From: Bog-473 sp963809715
GTDB lineage: Bacteria; Actinomycetota; Acidimicrobiia; Acidimicrobiales; RAAP-2
Assembly: GCA_963809715.1 (NCBI GenBank)
Contig: CAWEKO010000002.1
Span: forward strand, 434,001-498,000
Direction: 5' to 3'
DNA length: 64,000 nt
Part shown: positions 41,472 through 49,215 of the stretch, one piece after another
How positions within the stretch are numbered: the first letter of the stretch is position 1
Layout: each line of letters starts with the position of its first letter
Made by a program: the position numbers and the translations under genes
Notes under the pieces: generated by a model
Seen by the model: only the letters and a program-made list of their open reading frames with translations
The model's database searches: none
What the model was told of the DNA's origin: nothing

Positions 41472-42775
41472 CAGTTGGTGTCGGGCACTCGGAGCCAGAC
41501 GAGCGGCTGCCCGTCCTGTACGCGCTCACCATCGGCGGCCAGCCACCGGATGACCTGTCCGGCGAACGGCGTGCGGACGTCGGACACCCCCACCCTTCCC
41601 ACCAGGTCGCCCACATCGATGACGGATGAGGCGCCGCCGTCGCCCGTGCCTGGCAACAGGCCGGTTCCCGGTGCCTGCAACGAGACCTCAGGGCTGAAGA
41701 TGCCGCTGGACGGACTGACGACCACCCTTTCTGACATGTAGAGGTGCTCGCCCTGGTGGAGCGCTGGTTCAGCACCCCAGGTCTCGGCCTGGGCCACCTG
41801 GTCCATCAGGGTGTCGAGGTCCTCGGGCTTGGAGACGGACAGCGATTGGATCTCGGGCAGGCTCCGCTTGGCCAGGCCGCTGAGCACGCCACCGGGTCCC
41901 AGTTCCACCAGCGAGGTCAGGCCGAGACCCGCAAAGGTCTCGAGGGTCTGGCGCCAGCGCACCGGGCTGCACAGCTGGGCGGAGAGAAGGCCGGGCCATT
42001 CGGCCGGGTCGTCGTGGACGTGCGCGTCGACGTTGGCCACCACGCGCACCTCGGGAGTGAGGAAGGTGACCTCAGCGAGGGCCTTGCGCAGGGGTGCCCG
42101 GGCGCCCTGCATCAGGGGTGTGTGGAAGGCACCCGAGACCTGTATGGGCATGACCCGCTTGGCACCGAGACCCTTGGCCAGTTCGCCCGCGCGCCCGACC
42201 GCCTCAGCGGTGCCGGCGATGACCACCTGCCCGGGCGCGTTGTAGTTGGCCACCCAGACATCACCCTCGGCCCGCATGCAGGCCGCCTCGGCGTCGTCGT
42301 CGGCGATGCCGAGGAGAGCGGCCATGGTCCCGGGGGCTTCCTCACCGGCACGGGCCATCGCCTCGCCCCGCGCCACGACGAGCTGGATGCCGTGCTCGAA
42401 GCCGAGCGCGCCGCTGGCCACCAATGCGGTGTACTCGCCCAGACTGTGTCCGGCACAGGCGGCGGGCGTCAGGCCGATCCGCTCGACGGCGTCGAGGACA
42501 ACCAGACTGAGCACAGTGGTGGCGAGCTGGGCGTTTTCGGTCCTTGTGAGCTCCTCGATCGGAGCCTCGAGGAGCAGCTGGGCCAGATCCCGGTCGGCCG
42601 CGGCCGAGGCCTCTTCGACGACTTCCCACGATGGGTGGTCGACCCAGGGCTCACCCATGCCGGCGCGCTGTGAACCCTGTCCGGGGAAGGTGAAAACCAA
42701 CACGTGTCCGAAGACTCCAATCGACGGGGACGGATCGAACGCACAGTGTGGCATGCCGGAGGCGGGCCAACCCAA
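41471..42775 (-). CDS. fabD: malonyl-CoA:ACP transacylase with extra C-terminal biotinyl/lipoyl-like domain
   Basis: 434 residues against about 310 for FabD. The transacylase (about 25-330) has FTFPGQGSQRAGMG, nucleophile Ser111 in GHSLGEYTALVASGAL, and GAFHTPLM with the catalytic His. Residues about 347-434 look like a biotinyl/lipoyl domain: VVSPSSGIFSP, DVGDLVGRVGV, VRTPFAGQVIRWLAADGERV, GQPLVWL, but the hairpin with the modified Lys (MKM/DKA) is missing. TTG at 42775 is chosen because AGGAG lies eight bases upstream; GTG at 42703, nearer the conserved fold, is possible. First gene of the fab operon. Confidence 0.88.
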   Translation of the reverse strand: MGWPASGMPHCAFDPSPSIGVFGHVLVFTFPGQGSQRAGMGEPWVDHPSWEVVEEASAAADRDLAQLLLEAPIEELTRTENAQLATTVLSLVVLDAVERIGLTPAACAGHSLGEYTALVASGALGFEHGIQLVVARGEAMARAGEEAPGTMAALLGIADDDAEAACMRAEGDVWVANYNAPGQVVIAGTAEAVGRAGELAKGLGAKRVMPIQVSGAFHTPLMQGARAPLRKALAEVTFLTPEVRVVANVDAHVHDDPAEWPGLLSAQLCSPVRWRQTLETFAGLGLTSLVELGPGGVLSGLAKRSLPEIQSLSVSKPEDLDTLMDQVAQAETWGAEPALHQGEHLYMSERVVVSPSSGIFSPEVSLQAPGTGLLPGTGDGGASSVIDVGDLVGRVGVSDVRTPFAGQVIRWLAADGERVQDGQPLVWLRVPDTN

Positions 42776-42789
42776 GTTCGGCTCTCCTG

Positions 42790-42874
42790 GTCACACTTGC
42801 AGTAGGAACTGTGGCATCGCGGCGGTTCCGTCGCTGGTTACCAGCCGGAAACCTGGTGTGACAACGGGTGTGAC
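42790..42874 (-). promoter_or_regulatory. GTGTGAC repeats upstream of the fab operon
   Basis: GTGTGAC occurs at 42856-42862 and 42868-42874 (12 bases apart) and inverted as GTCACAC at 42790-42796, beside the fabD ribosome site. Three copies of a 7-mer within 85 bases suggest a binding site for a regulator of fatty-acid synthesis, by position only. Confidence 0.35.
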
Positions 42875-42946
42875 CGAGCGTGAATCAAGGCGCCTGAAGG
42901 AGCGGCCTCGGCGGGATTCTGGCCTGCCAACCCACGACGAACTGCG

Positions 42947-43873
42947 TTAGGTCCCGGGCATGGCGGCTATCCCCACGATGGGGCCGTCAAGTGCCCTCCC
43001 ACCCATTGATCCTTGGTAGGGCGCACCACCCAGAGCAAAGACGCCGCCGTCTGAAGCGACCAGCCAGTAGCCCGGCCCGTCGGGGTTGACCGCCATGCCC
43101 ACCACGAACGCATTGAGCTGGTGTCCACCCATCGATCCTTGGTACGTCGCATCGCCGAAAGCGAACACGCCGCCGTCGGAGGCGACGAGCCAGTAGCCAC
43201 CACCGTCGGCTGTCGCTGCGATGCCCACGATCGGGCTGTTGAGGCGGATGTTGCCCGTCGACCCATGGAAGTCGGCGTCCCCGAAACCAAAGACCCCGCC
43301 GTCTGCTCCGACCAACCAGTACCCGTGCCGATCAGGGGTGGCCGCCATCCCGACGATGGGCGCGGCCAGCGTGAGGTTCGTCACCCCGCCAAGAGGTGGG
43401 GGCATGCTTCCACATCCCATCACGCCTCCATTCGAGCTGACCTGCCAGAATCCACGGCCATCCGGCGCGACCGCGATGCCGGTCCACCTACCAATGGCCC
43501 CGTTGAGAGACGTGCAGCTCTGCGGGTTGAGCTGGGCGCTGCCATAGGGTGTCGCCGAACGATAGGCGTCGAGCAACCAATAGCCCGCTCCGTCGGGATC
43601 GCTTGCGATGGCGCTGCAGCCGAGAGCGCCGTTGAGTGTGCTCGGCGGTTGAGGTGAGAAATCACACGCACCGGCGTTCCCGGAACCGAAGAAGGGCGCA
43701 CCGAAGCTGAAGACGCCGCCGTCAGCTCCGGCCAGCCAGTACCCAGGAACACTCGGGGAGATTGCTCTCGCCGGGGCGGTGGTCGGGCTCCCGAGAAGCC
43801 CGAACAGCACGAGCATGAGCACGCTGCCCAGACCCAACCGTCCTTTCATCCCCAACCGTCCCCCCAGGGTCAT
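42947..43873 (-). CDS. secreted single-propeller repeat protein
   Basis: 308 residues. ATG at 43873 has AAAGAGG five bases upstream. Signal peptide to about residue 37 (GLGSVLMLVLFGLLG ... APARA). Then six units of ~42-45 residues of the form GYWLVASDGGVFAFGDA ... GSMGG ... LN-x-x-VVGMA; units 1-3 are degenerate, unit 2 having lost DGG, units 4-6 are regular. Four Cys fall in units 1-3. Related to the second half of the protein at 6301-8271. A six-bladed propeller is likely; function unknown. Confidence 0.8.
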   Translation of the reverse strand: MTLGGRLGMKGRLGLGSVLMLVLFGLLGSPTTAPARAISPSVPGYWLAGADGGVFSFGAPFFGSGNAGACDFSPQPPSTLNGALGCSAIASDPDGAGYWLLDAYRSATPYGSAQLNPQSCTSLNGAIGRWTGIAVAPDGRGFWQVSSNGGVMGCGSMPPPLGGVTNLTLAAPIVGMAATPDRHGYWLVGADGGVFGFGDADFHGSTGNIRLNSPIVGIAATADGGGYWLVASDGGVFAFGDATYQGSMGGHQLNAFVVGMAVNPDGPGYWLVASDGGVFALGGAPYQGSMGGRALDGPIVGIAAMPGT

Positions 43874-43957
43874 CGCGCCTCTTTCGCTTGTTGCCTCGAT
43901 TGTGACAGTTGCGACGCGAGTTGCGATCAAGAACAGTGATGAGTCGCGACAAAGGGT

Positions 43958-43975
43958 TCGTCGAACGTACGACGA
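43958..43975. promoter_or_regulatory. inverted repeat TCGTCG-N6-CGACGA
   Basis: Perfect 6-base arms around AACGTA, in the 239-base gap between the repeat-protein gene and the tRNA. Could be an operator for the minus-strand repeat-protein gene, 85 bases away. Confidence 0.3.
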
Positions 43976-44112
43976 CCTGTGTCATGCGGTGTCACGTCTG
44001 TTGTTCTCGCCTCAAAGCAAGGAGCATTCGAGGAGATGGTGACGGCTGCACGCTCAGACGTGCACGCAAGGTCTCTCCCGCCGCTCGTCGCGAGCGGATT
44101 CAGGCCAGTGAG

Positions 44113-44195
44113 TGCCCGGAGTGGGACTCGAACCCACACGCCCTTTCGGACAGCGGCTTTTGAGGCCGCCGCGTCTGCCATTCCGCCATCCGGGC
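44113..44195 (-). tRNA. tRNA-Leu (anticodon CAA)
   Basis: Minus-strand sequence starts GCCCGGATGGCGGAATGG and folds as a class II tRNA. Acceptor GCCCGGA pairs with TCCGGGC; anticodon stem GCGGC/GCCGC closes the loop CTCAAAA, anticodon CAA; variable arm TGTCCGAAAGGGC; T arm GTGGG TTCGAGT CCCAC; discriminator A. CCA is not encoded. 83 bases, reads UUG. Confidence 0.95.
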
Positions 44196-44253
44196 GAGAA
44201 TGCCCGAGCGTACAAGCTGCGACCTACGGTGACGGAGTGGGATCGGAAGGGCG

Positions 44254-45411
44254 ATGAAGCTCGAAGGCATTGAGCTCGTTCGAGTGGAGATTCCGTTCGT
44301 GCGCGACATCGGAACGGCCACCGGAGTGCACCGGACGCGCTCTCTGCTGTTCGTCCGGGTGGCGACGGACGACGGCGAGGGTTGGGGCGAGTGCGCCGCC
44401 CTGTCCGAGGCCACCTCGGTCGACCCGAGCGTGGACGTCGTCGAGAAGGCCGCGGAAGACCGGGCAGTACCCCGCCTGATCGGAGCCAGCCGGGCTCGTG
44501 GGGGAGACCTGCCGTCCGGGGCCGCGGTGGCCCCGCTCTTCGGCAGCGGCCCGGACGATCGCCAGCTCGCTGCCGCCTTCGAAATGGCGGTCTGGGACGC
44601 CGAACTGCGCGCCTCGGGCGTCTCCATGGCGCGGGCGCTCGACATCGGACCCGGGTTCGAGACGATGCCCGTCGGCGCGGTCGTCGGCATCCCGACTGAT
44701 CGTGACGTCGATGTGGTGCGGCGCCAGGTCGACGCGGTGGTGGCCAGCGGAATCACCCGGGTGCGGATGAAGATCGAACCGGGCTGGGCCGCCGCGCCGG
44801 TCGGGGCGGTCAGGGCGGATCACGTCGATCTCGTCCTCCAGGTGGATGCGAACGGTTCGTTCGACACCACCCCAGACGACATCGCCGCGCTGAGCCGCCT
44901 GGCTGACTACGACGTGGTCTGTGTCGAGCAGCCGTTACCCCCGGCCGATCTCATCGCTCATGCCGAGCTGGCCAAGAAGCTGCCGGTACCCATTTGCCTC
45001 GACGAGTCGTTGACGTCGCCACGCCGGGTCCAGGACGCGCTGCGCAACGAGTCGTGTGCCATGGCGTGCCTCAAGCCAGGTCGACTGGGGGGCGTCCGGG
45101 CCACTCGGGCTGCGCACGCGGCCTGCCGGGCAGCCGGGGTACCCAGCTTCGTCGGAGGGTTCTTCGAGGCCGGCCTCGGTCGCGCCTCGAACCTCACGTT
45201 GGCGGCGCGCCTGGCGCAAGACGCGACGGGCCTGGTCAGTGACGTCGGCGACCCCACCACCTACCTGGCCGAGGACCCCTGCGGCTACCCGCCCGTGGTC
45301 GACGGGTGGGTTCGGGTGCCCGACCAGCCCGGCGTGGGGAATTGGCCCGATGCCGGCGTTCTGGCCAGGCTGAATGCGCAACGTCGCTGGTTCCCCGCCA
45401 CGTACACTTGA
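44254..45411 (+). CDS. menC: o-succinylbenzoate synthase
   Basis: 385 residues, enolase superfamily; dehydrates SHCHC in menaquinone synthesis. Barrel motifs: VRMKIEPGW (catalytic Lys), LQVDANGSF, CVEQPLPPADL and CLDESLTSP (metal ligands), and CLKPGRLGGVRAT (second Lys). Members of this subfamily can also racemise N-acylamino acids, but menF and menG in the window favour the menaquinone role. ATG follows GGAAGGG; TACGGT at 44225-44230 is a possible -10. Confidence 0.88.
   Translation: MKLEGIELVRVEIPFVRDIGTATGVHRTRSLLFVRVATDDGEGWGECAALSEATSVDPSVDVVEKAAEDRAVPRLIGASRARGGDLPSGAAVAPLFGSGPDDRQLAAAFEMAVWDAELRASGVSMARALDIGPGFETMPVGAVVGIPTDRDVDVVRRQVDAVVASGITRVRMKIEPGWAAAPVGAVRADHVDLVLQVDANGSFDTTPDDIAALSRLADYDVVCVEQPLPPADLIAHAELAKKLPVPICLDESLTSPRRVQDALRNESCAMACLKPGRLGGVRATRAAHAACRAAGVPSFVGGFFEAGLGRASNLTLAARLAQDATGLVSDVGDPTTYLAEDPCGYPPVVDGWVRVPDQPGVGNWPDAGVLARLNAQRRWFPATYT
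45403..45408 (+). promoter_or_regulatory. -10 element inside the end of menC (leaderless)
   Basis: TACACT forms the last two sense codons of menC and ends nine bases before the ATG at 45418. Confidence 0.45.
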
Positions 45412-45417
45412 CGCTCC

Positions 45418-45711
45418 ATGCGACGCGCCCAGTTGGAACGGCGGATCAGAGAAGTCCACGCTCGCCTCGTGCAGGCGCGGGAACAACTGGCCGTCCTGGA
45501 AGAGCAGCTCGCAGTCGTCCTCGAGACGGCTGACGAGGCCAGGGTGCGCGCCCTCGTTTCGGAGACACCCCTGGCCACCCACGAGCACAATGAGGCTGCC
45601 CGTCATGCTGATGCCATGGTGAAGGCACGCGACACCCTTCAAAAGGCCGTCGCCGACCTCGAGCACCGTCAGGACGAACTTCTGGCGGCCGTGTCGACCG
45701 GTACTGCATGA
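45418..45711 (+). CDS. small coiled-coil protein upstream of pdtaR
   Basis: 97 residues, nearly all helix with heptad-like spacing: ERRIREVHARLVQAREQLAVLEEQL, then ARVRALVSETPLATHEHNEAARHADAM, then DTLQKAVADLEHRQDELL. The middle VSETPLA-x-x-EHN is the most distinctive part. It overlaps the pdtaR start (ATGA), so the two are co-translated; it may bind the regulator or its kinase, but this is inference. Confidence 0.72.
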   Translation: MRRAQLERRIREVHARLVQAREQLAVLEEQLAVVLETADEARVRALVSETPLATHEHNEAARHADAMVKARDTLQKAVADLEHRQDELLAAVSTGTA

Positions 45712-46304
45712 GCGGCGACACAACGTTGGCCCGTGTGGTCATCGCCGAAGACGAGGCAATCGTCCGCCTGGACCTCAAGGAGATCCTGGTCTCTGCCGGC
45801 TACGAGGTCGTCGGCGAGGCCGGACGCGGGGACGAGGCGGTGCAACTCGTGGAGGAGCACCGGCCCGACCTGGCCATCCTCGACATCAAGATGCCCGGGA
45901 TGGACGGCATCCGGGCCGCCCGGGAGATCACCTCGCGCCACCAGGTGGCCGTGCTCCTGCTCACCGCCTTCAGCCAGCGCGACCTGATTGAGGAGGCACG
46001 CGACGCCGGGGTGTCGGCGTACCTGGTCAAACCGTTCCAACCCCGGGAGCTGCTGCCGGCCATCGCGGACGTCCTGGCCAAGGCCCGCCAGGAGTGGGCC
46101 ATTGAGGCCGAGGACTCCAGCGACGGGGCCGAGGACAAGATCGCCACCCGCAAGGTGGTCGACGAGGCCAAGCAGATCCTCATGGATCGCGACGCGTTGG
46201 ACGAGGCCGACGCCTTCGGGTTCATCCAGCGCACGGCCATGCAGACACGAGCCCGCATGCGCGACGTGGCCCAGAAGGTCATCAACGGCACACTGACGCC
46301 GTAG
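45708..46304 (+). CDS. pdtaR: ANTAR-domain response regulator PdtaR
   Basis: 198 residues. Receiver 8-125: acidic AEDEA, phosphoacceptor Asp59 in LAILDIKMPGMDG, Thr in LLTAFS and Lys in YLVKPF. ANTAR domain about 135-195 with TRKVVDEAKQILMDRDALDEADAF and IQRTAMQTR, which binds paired RNA hexaloops to prevent termination. In mycobacteria the partner is the kinase PdtaS, not found here. Followed by polA, whose -10 overlaps this stop codon. Confidence 0.9.
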   Translation: MSGDTTLARVVIAEDEAIVRLDLKEILVSAGYEVVGEAGRGDEAVQLVEEHRPDLAILDIKMPGMDGIRAAREITSRHQVAVLLLTAFSQRDLIEEARDAGVSAYLVKPFQPRELLPAIADVLAKARQEWAIEAEDSSDGAEDKIATRKVVDEAKQILMDRDALDEADAFGFIQRTAMQTRARMRDVAQKVINGTLTP

Positions 46305-46307
46305 TCT
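46302..46307 (+). promoter_or_regulatory. -10 element of polA (leaderless)
   Basis: TAGTCT begins with the pdtaR stop codon TAG and ends eight bases before the polA ATG. Confidence 0.45.
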
Positions 46308-46315
46308 CGGAGGTC

Positions 46316-49036
46316 ATGGCGACGGGCCGGGTGGAATCAGGACCACTACTCCTCCTCGACGGCATGTCCCTGGCCTTCCGGGCCTACTTCGCACTGCCGG
46401 ACACGTTGGCCACCACGACCGGCTTGGTCACCAATGCGGTGCACGGATTCACCTCCATGGTGGTGTACCTCATCCGGGAGCAGCAGCCCTCGGCGCTGGC
46501 CGTCGCCTTCGACGCACCGGGACCCACGTTCCGCGACGAGATGCTCGAGGACTACAAGGCAGGTCGGGCCCAGACGCCGTGGCTCCTGCCGCCCCAGTTC
46601 GACATGATCCGCGAGGTCATGGCCTCACTGGCCATCCCCGTGGTGGAGGCGCCCGGCTTCGAGGCGGACGACGTGATCGCCACCCTGGCTACGGAGGCGG
46701 CCGAACGGGAGCACAAGGTCGTGATCGTGACGGGCGATCGGGACAGCTTCCAGTTGATCACCGACCCTTACATCCGCGTCCTCTACAACAAGCGGGGCGT
46801 GAGCGACTACGCGCTCTACGACGAGGCCGGAATCATGGAGCGTTGTGGCGTACCGCCGTCCAAGTACGTACTGCTGGCCTCCCTGCGCGGCGACCCCTCC
46901 GACAATCTGCCCGGCATACCCGGAGTTGGCGAGAAGACCGCCGCGAAGTTGCTCACCAAGTACGGCGATCTCGACGGCGTCTTCTCGCACCTCGACGAGC
47001 AGACGCCCAAGCTGCGCGAGAACCTGACCGAGCACCAGCAGCTGGCTCGCTCCAATGCCCGGGTCATCCCACTGGTGCGGGACGTGCCCCTCGAAGTCTC
47101 TGTCACCCAGATCACTCTGGGGGGCTGGGACCGTACGACGGCGCGAGAGACGTTCGACCGTTACGAGATGAAGACGGTCTGGCAACGCATGGAGGAGCTC
47201 CTCGACGCTGGCGCGCTGGGTGATCCGGCCGAGGGCAGCGCGCCGCCTGCGGCGCCGGTGGTGCCGGTGGCAGAGCCGGTCGCCCCGGCCATCGAACTGG
47301 GCGAGGTCGCGCTGCCGACGACGGCGAGCGAAGTCACCAAGGAGTTGGGCGCGCTGGGGAGCGGGCGGCTCGCTCTGGCCGCCCGCTGGAGCGGTGTTCC
47401 CGGGCGCAGCGAGCTGGCCGGCCTGGTCCTGGTGGCGACCGAGGGCGACGAAGCGGGATCCGGGGTCTTGGTGCCAGGCGAACTCCTGGGTGCCTCGTCG
47501 GTGGTCAAGAAGCTCAATGCCGTGCTCGGCCACCAGGTGATCGGCCACAACGTCAAGGAGGTGATGCGCTCCCTCCTGCCACTGGGCATCGACCTGACGG
47601 GCCTGGTCATGGACACCGCGGTGGCGGCCTACCTCCTCGACGCCTCCACCGGTGAGTACGAGCTCCAGCAACTGCGCGAGCAGACGGGACAACTGTCGCT
47701 CGACATCGTCGAGCCGGGTGAGGCCGCACGTGACGTGGCCGAAGAAGCCGCGGCCGAGGCCATCGACGTCTTCAGCATGGAGGCGGGCTTCCGCACACGT
47801 ATCAAGACCGAGGACATGACCACGCTGCACGACGACATCGAGACGCCGCTCGTCCGCGTGCTGGCCAAGATGGAAGTCGCCGGCATCGGTATCGACCGGA
47901 CCGAGCTGCAGGAAATCGCCGACTCGTTGGCCGCGTCGGCCGCCACCCTGCAGGGCGAGGTGCAGAAACTGGCCGGCCACGAGTTCAATGTGAACTCGAC
48001 GCCCCAGCTGCGCACGGTGCTCTACGACGAGATCGGGCTCACCCCCGGCAAGAAGACGAAGACGGGCTACTCGACGGATGCGCAAACGCTCGAGAGCTTG
48101 CGCGGCGCGCACCCCATCGTCGAGGCCTTGCTGTCCTATCGCGAGGTCGAGAAGCTCCGCTCCACCTACGGCGAGAGCCTGCTGGGCGAGGTGCAGTCGG
48201 ACGGGCGCATCCACGCCTCGTTCGGGCAGACGGTGGCCCGCACGGGTCGGCTCTCGTCGGATCGGCCCAACCTGCACAACATCCCGGTGCGCAGCGAGAT
48301 GGGCAAGCAATTCCGGCGGGCCTTCGTCCCGGCCAAGGGCATGACCTTCCTGGTGGCCGACTACGACCAGGTCGAGCTGCGCTGCATCGCCCATCTCTCC
48401 GAGGACCCCGGCCTCATCGATGCCATGACGACGGGGGCCGACGTGCACAGGACCGTCGCCGCGGCCGTCTACGGGATTGCGCCCGAAGAGGTGACCCATA
48501 CCCAGCGCGAGTTCTCCAAGATGGTGTCCTACGGGCTGGCGTACGGCATGGAGGCCTACGGGCTCAGCCAGCGCCTCAACGTCGCCGTCGAGGAGGCCGC
48601 CGCCATCATGGAGAGCTACTTCGGCGCCTTCCCACGGGTGAAGCAGTACATGGACGAGACGGTGGTCCAGGCCAAGATCCGCGGCTTCACCCAGACCCAG
48701 TTCGGCCGTATCCGGCCGCTGCCCGACCTCAACGCGTCGAACTACCGTCTGCGCCAGGCGGCGGAACGCCAGGCCATGAACGCCGGAATTCAGGGTCTGG
48801 CCGCCGACATCTTCAAGATGGCCCTGGTCCGGCTCGACCGCGACCTCGAATCGCACGCCCTCGAGAGCAGGCTGGTGCTCCAGGTGCACGACGAGGTCAT
48901 CGTCGAGGTGGCGCCGGGGGAGGATCAGGAGGTCCACCGCCTCACCGAGTCCGCCCTGAGCGGGGCGGCCGACCTCAAGGTCCCCCTGACCGTCTCGGTG
49001 GCGACGGGACCGAGCTGGGCGGCGGCCAAGGGCTGA
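46316..49036 (+). CDS. polA: DNA polymerase I
   Basis: 906 residues. The 5' nuclease (1-290) has LLLDGMSLAFRAYFALP, EADDVIATLA, TGDRDSFQLI and GIPGVGEKTAAKLL. The middle proofreading fold (about 325-480) has lost its acids: FAFDTET reads LALAARW and the Asp after GHNVK is absent, so no 3'-5' exonuclease. The polymerase has motif A VADYDQVELR, O-helix REFSKMVSYGLAYGME and motif C QVHDEVIVE. The O-helix has Tyr where E. coli has Phe762, as in mycobacteria. Confidence 0.95.
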   Translation: MATGRVESGPLLLLDGMSLAFRAYFALPDTLATTTGLVTNAVHGFTSMVVYLIREQQPSALAVAFDAPGPTFRDEMLEDYKAGRAQTPWLLPPQFDMIREVMASLAIPVVEAPGFEADDVIATLATEAAEREHKVVIVTGDRDSFQLITDPYIRVLYNKRGVSDYALYDEAGIMERCGVPPSKYVLLASLRGDPSDNLPGIPGVGEKTAAKLLTKYGDLDGVFSHLDEQTPKLRENLTEHQQLARSNARVIPLVRDVPLEVSVTQITLGGWDRTTARETFDRYEMKTVWQRMEELLDAGALGDPAEGSAPPAAPVVPVAEPVAPAIELGEVALPTTASEVTKELGALGSGRLALAARWSGVPGRSELAGLVLVATEGDEAGSGVLVPGELLGASSVVKKLNAVLGHQVIGHNVKEVMRSLLPLGIDLTGLVMDTAVAAYLLDASTGEYELQQLREQTGQLSLDIVEPGEAARDVAEEAAAEAIDVFSMEAGFRTRIKTEDMTTLHDDIETPLVRVLAKMEVAGIGIDRTELQEIADSLAASAATLQGEVQKLAGHEFNVNSTPQLRTVLYDEIGLTPGKKTKTGYSTDAQTLESLRGAHPIVEALLSYREVEKLRSTYGESLLGEVQSDGRIHASFGQTVARTGRLSSDRPNLHNIPVRSEMGKQFRRAFVPAKGMTFLVADYDQVELRCIAHLSEDPGLIDAMTTGADVHRTVAAAVYGIAPEEVTHTQREFSKMVSYGLAYGMEAYGLSQRLNVAVEEAAAIMESYFGAFPRVKQYMDETVVQAKIRGFTQTQFGRIRPLPDLNASNYRLRQAAERQAMNAGIQGLAADIFKMALVRLDRDLESHALESRLVLQVHDEVIVEVAPGEDQEVHRLTESALSGAADLKVPLTVSVATGPSWAAAKG

Positions 49037-49072
49037 GGGCGAGCCGCGGCGGCCTGCTGCGAACCCGAGCGA

Positions 49073-49087
49073 CCCCGGACCCCGGGG
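49073..49087 (+). terminator. weak GC hairpin after polA
   Basis: CCCCGG-ACC-CCGGGG, six-base stem, 37 bases after the stop. No T-run, so only a possible terminator. Confidence 0.25.
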
Positions 49088-49108
49088 CCAAGGGCCTGGC
49101 TGAGCTGG

Positions 49109-49114
49109 TACGAT
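49109..49114 (+). promoter_or_regulatory. -10 element of rpsA
   Basis: TACGAT, about 100 bases before the rpsA ATG. This is one of the few first genes with a long leader and a strong ribosome site (AAGGAG), leaving room for feedback control by S1. Confidence 0.4.
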
Positions 49115-49215
49115 GGAACGCTCGCTGGCACCGGCAGCGGGCACATATCCGACGAGACCTGACCCCGGCGCGGTCCTGCGGTTGCATGGTGCAGCCCAGC
49201 AAGGAGCATCACCAC

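Noticed and set aside
44113..44195. tRNA-Leu as a possible integration site
   Set aside because: No integrase, no direct repeat of the tRNA 3' end and no foreign gene block on either side.
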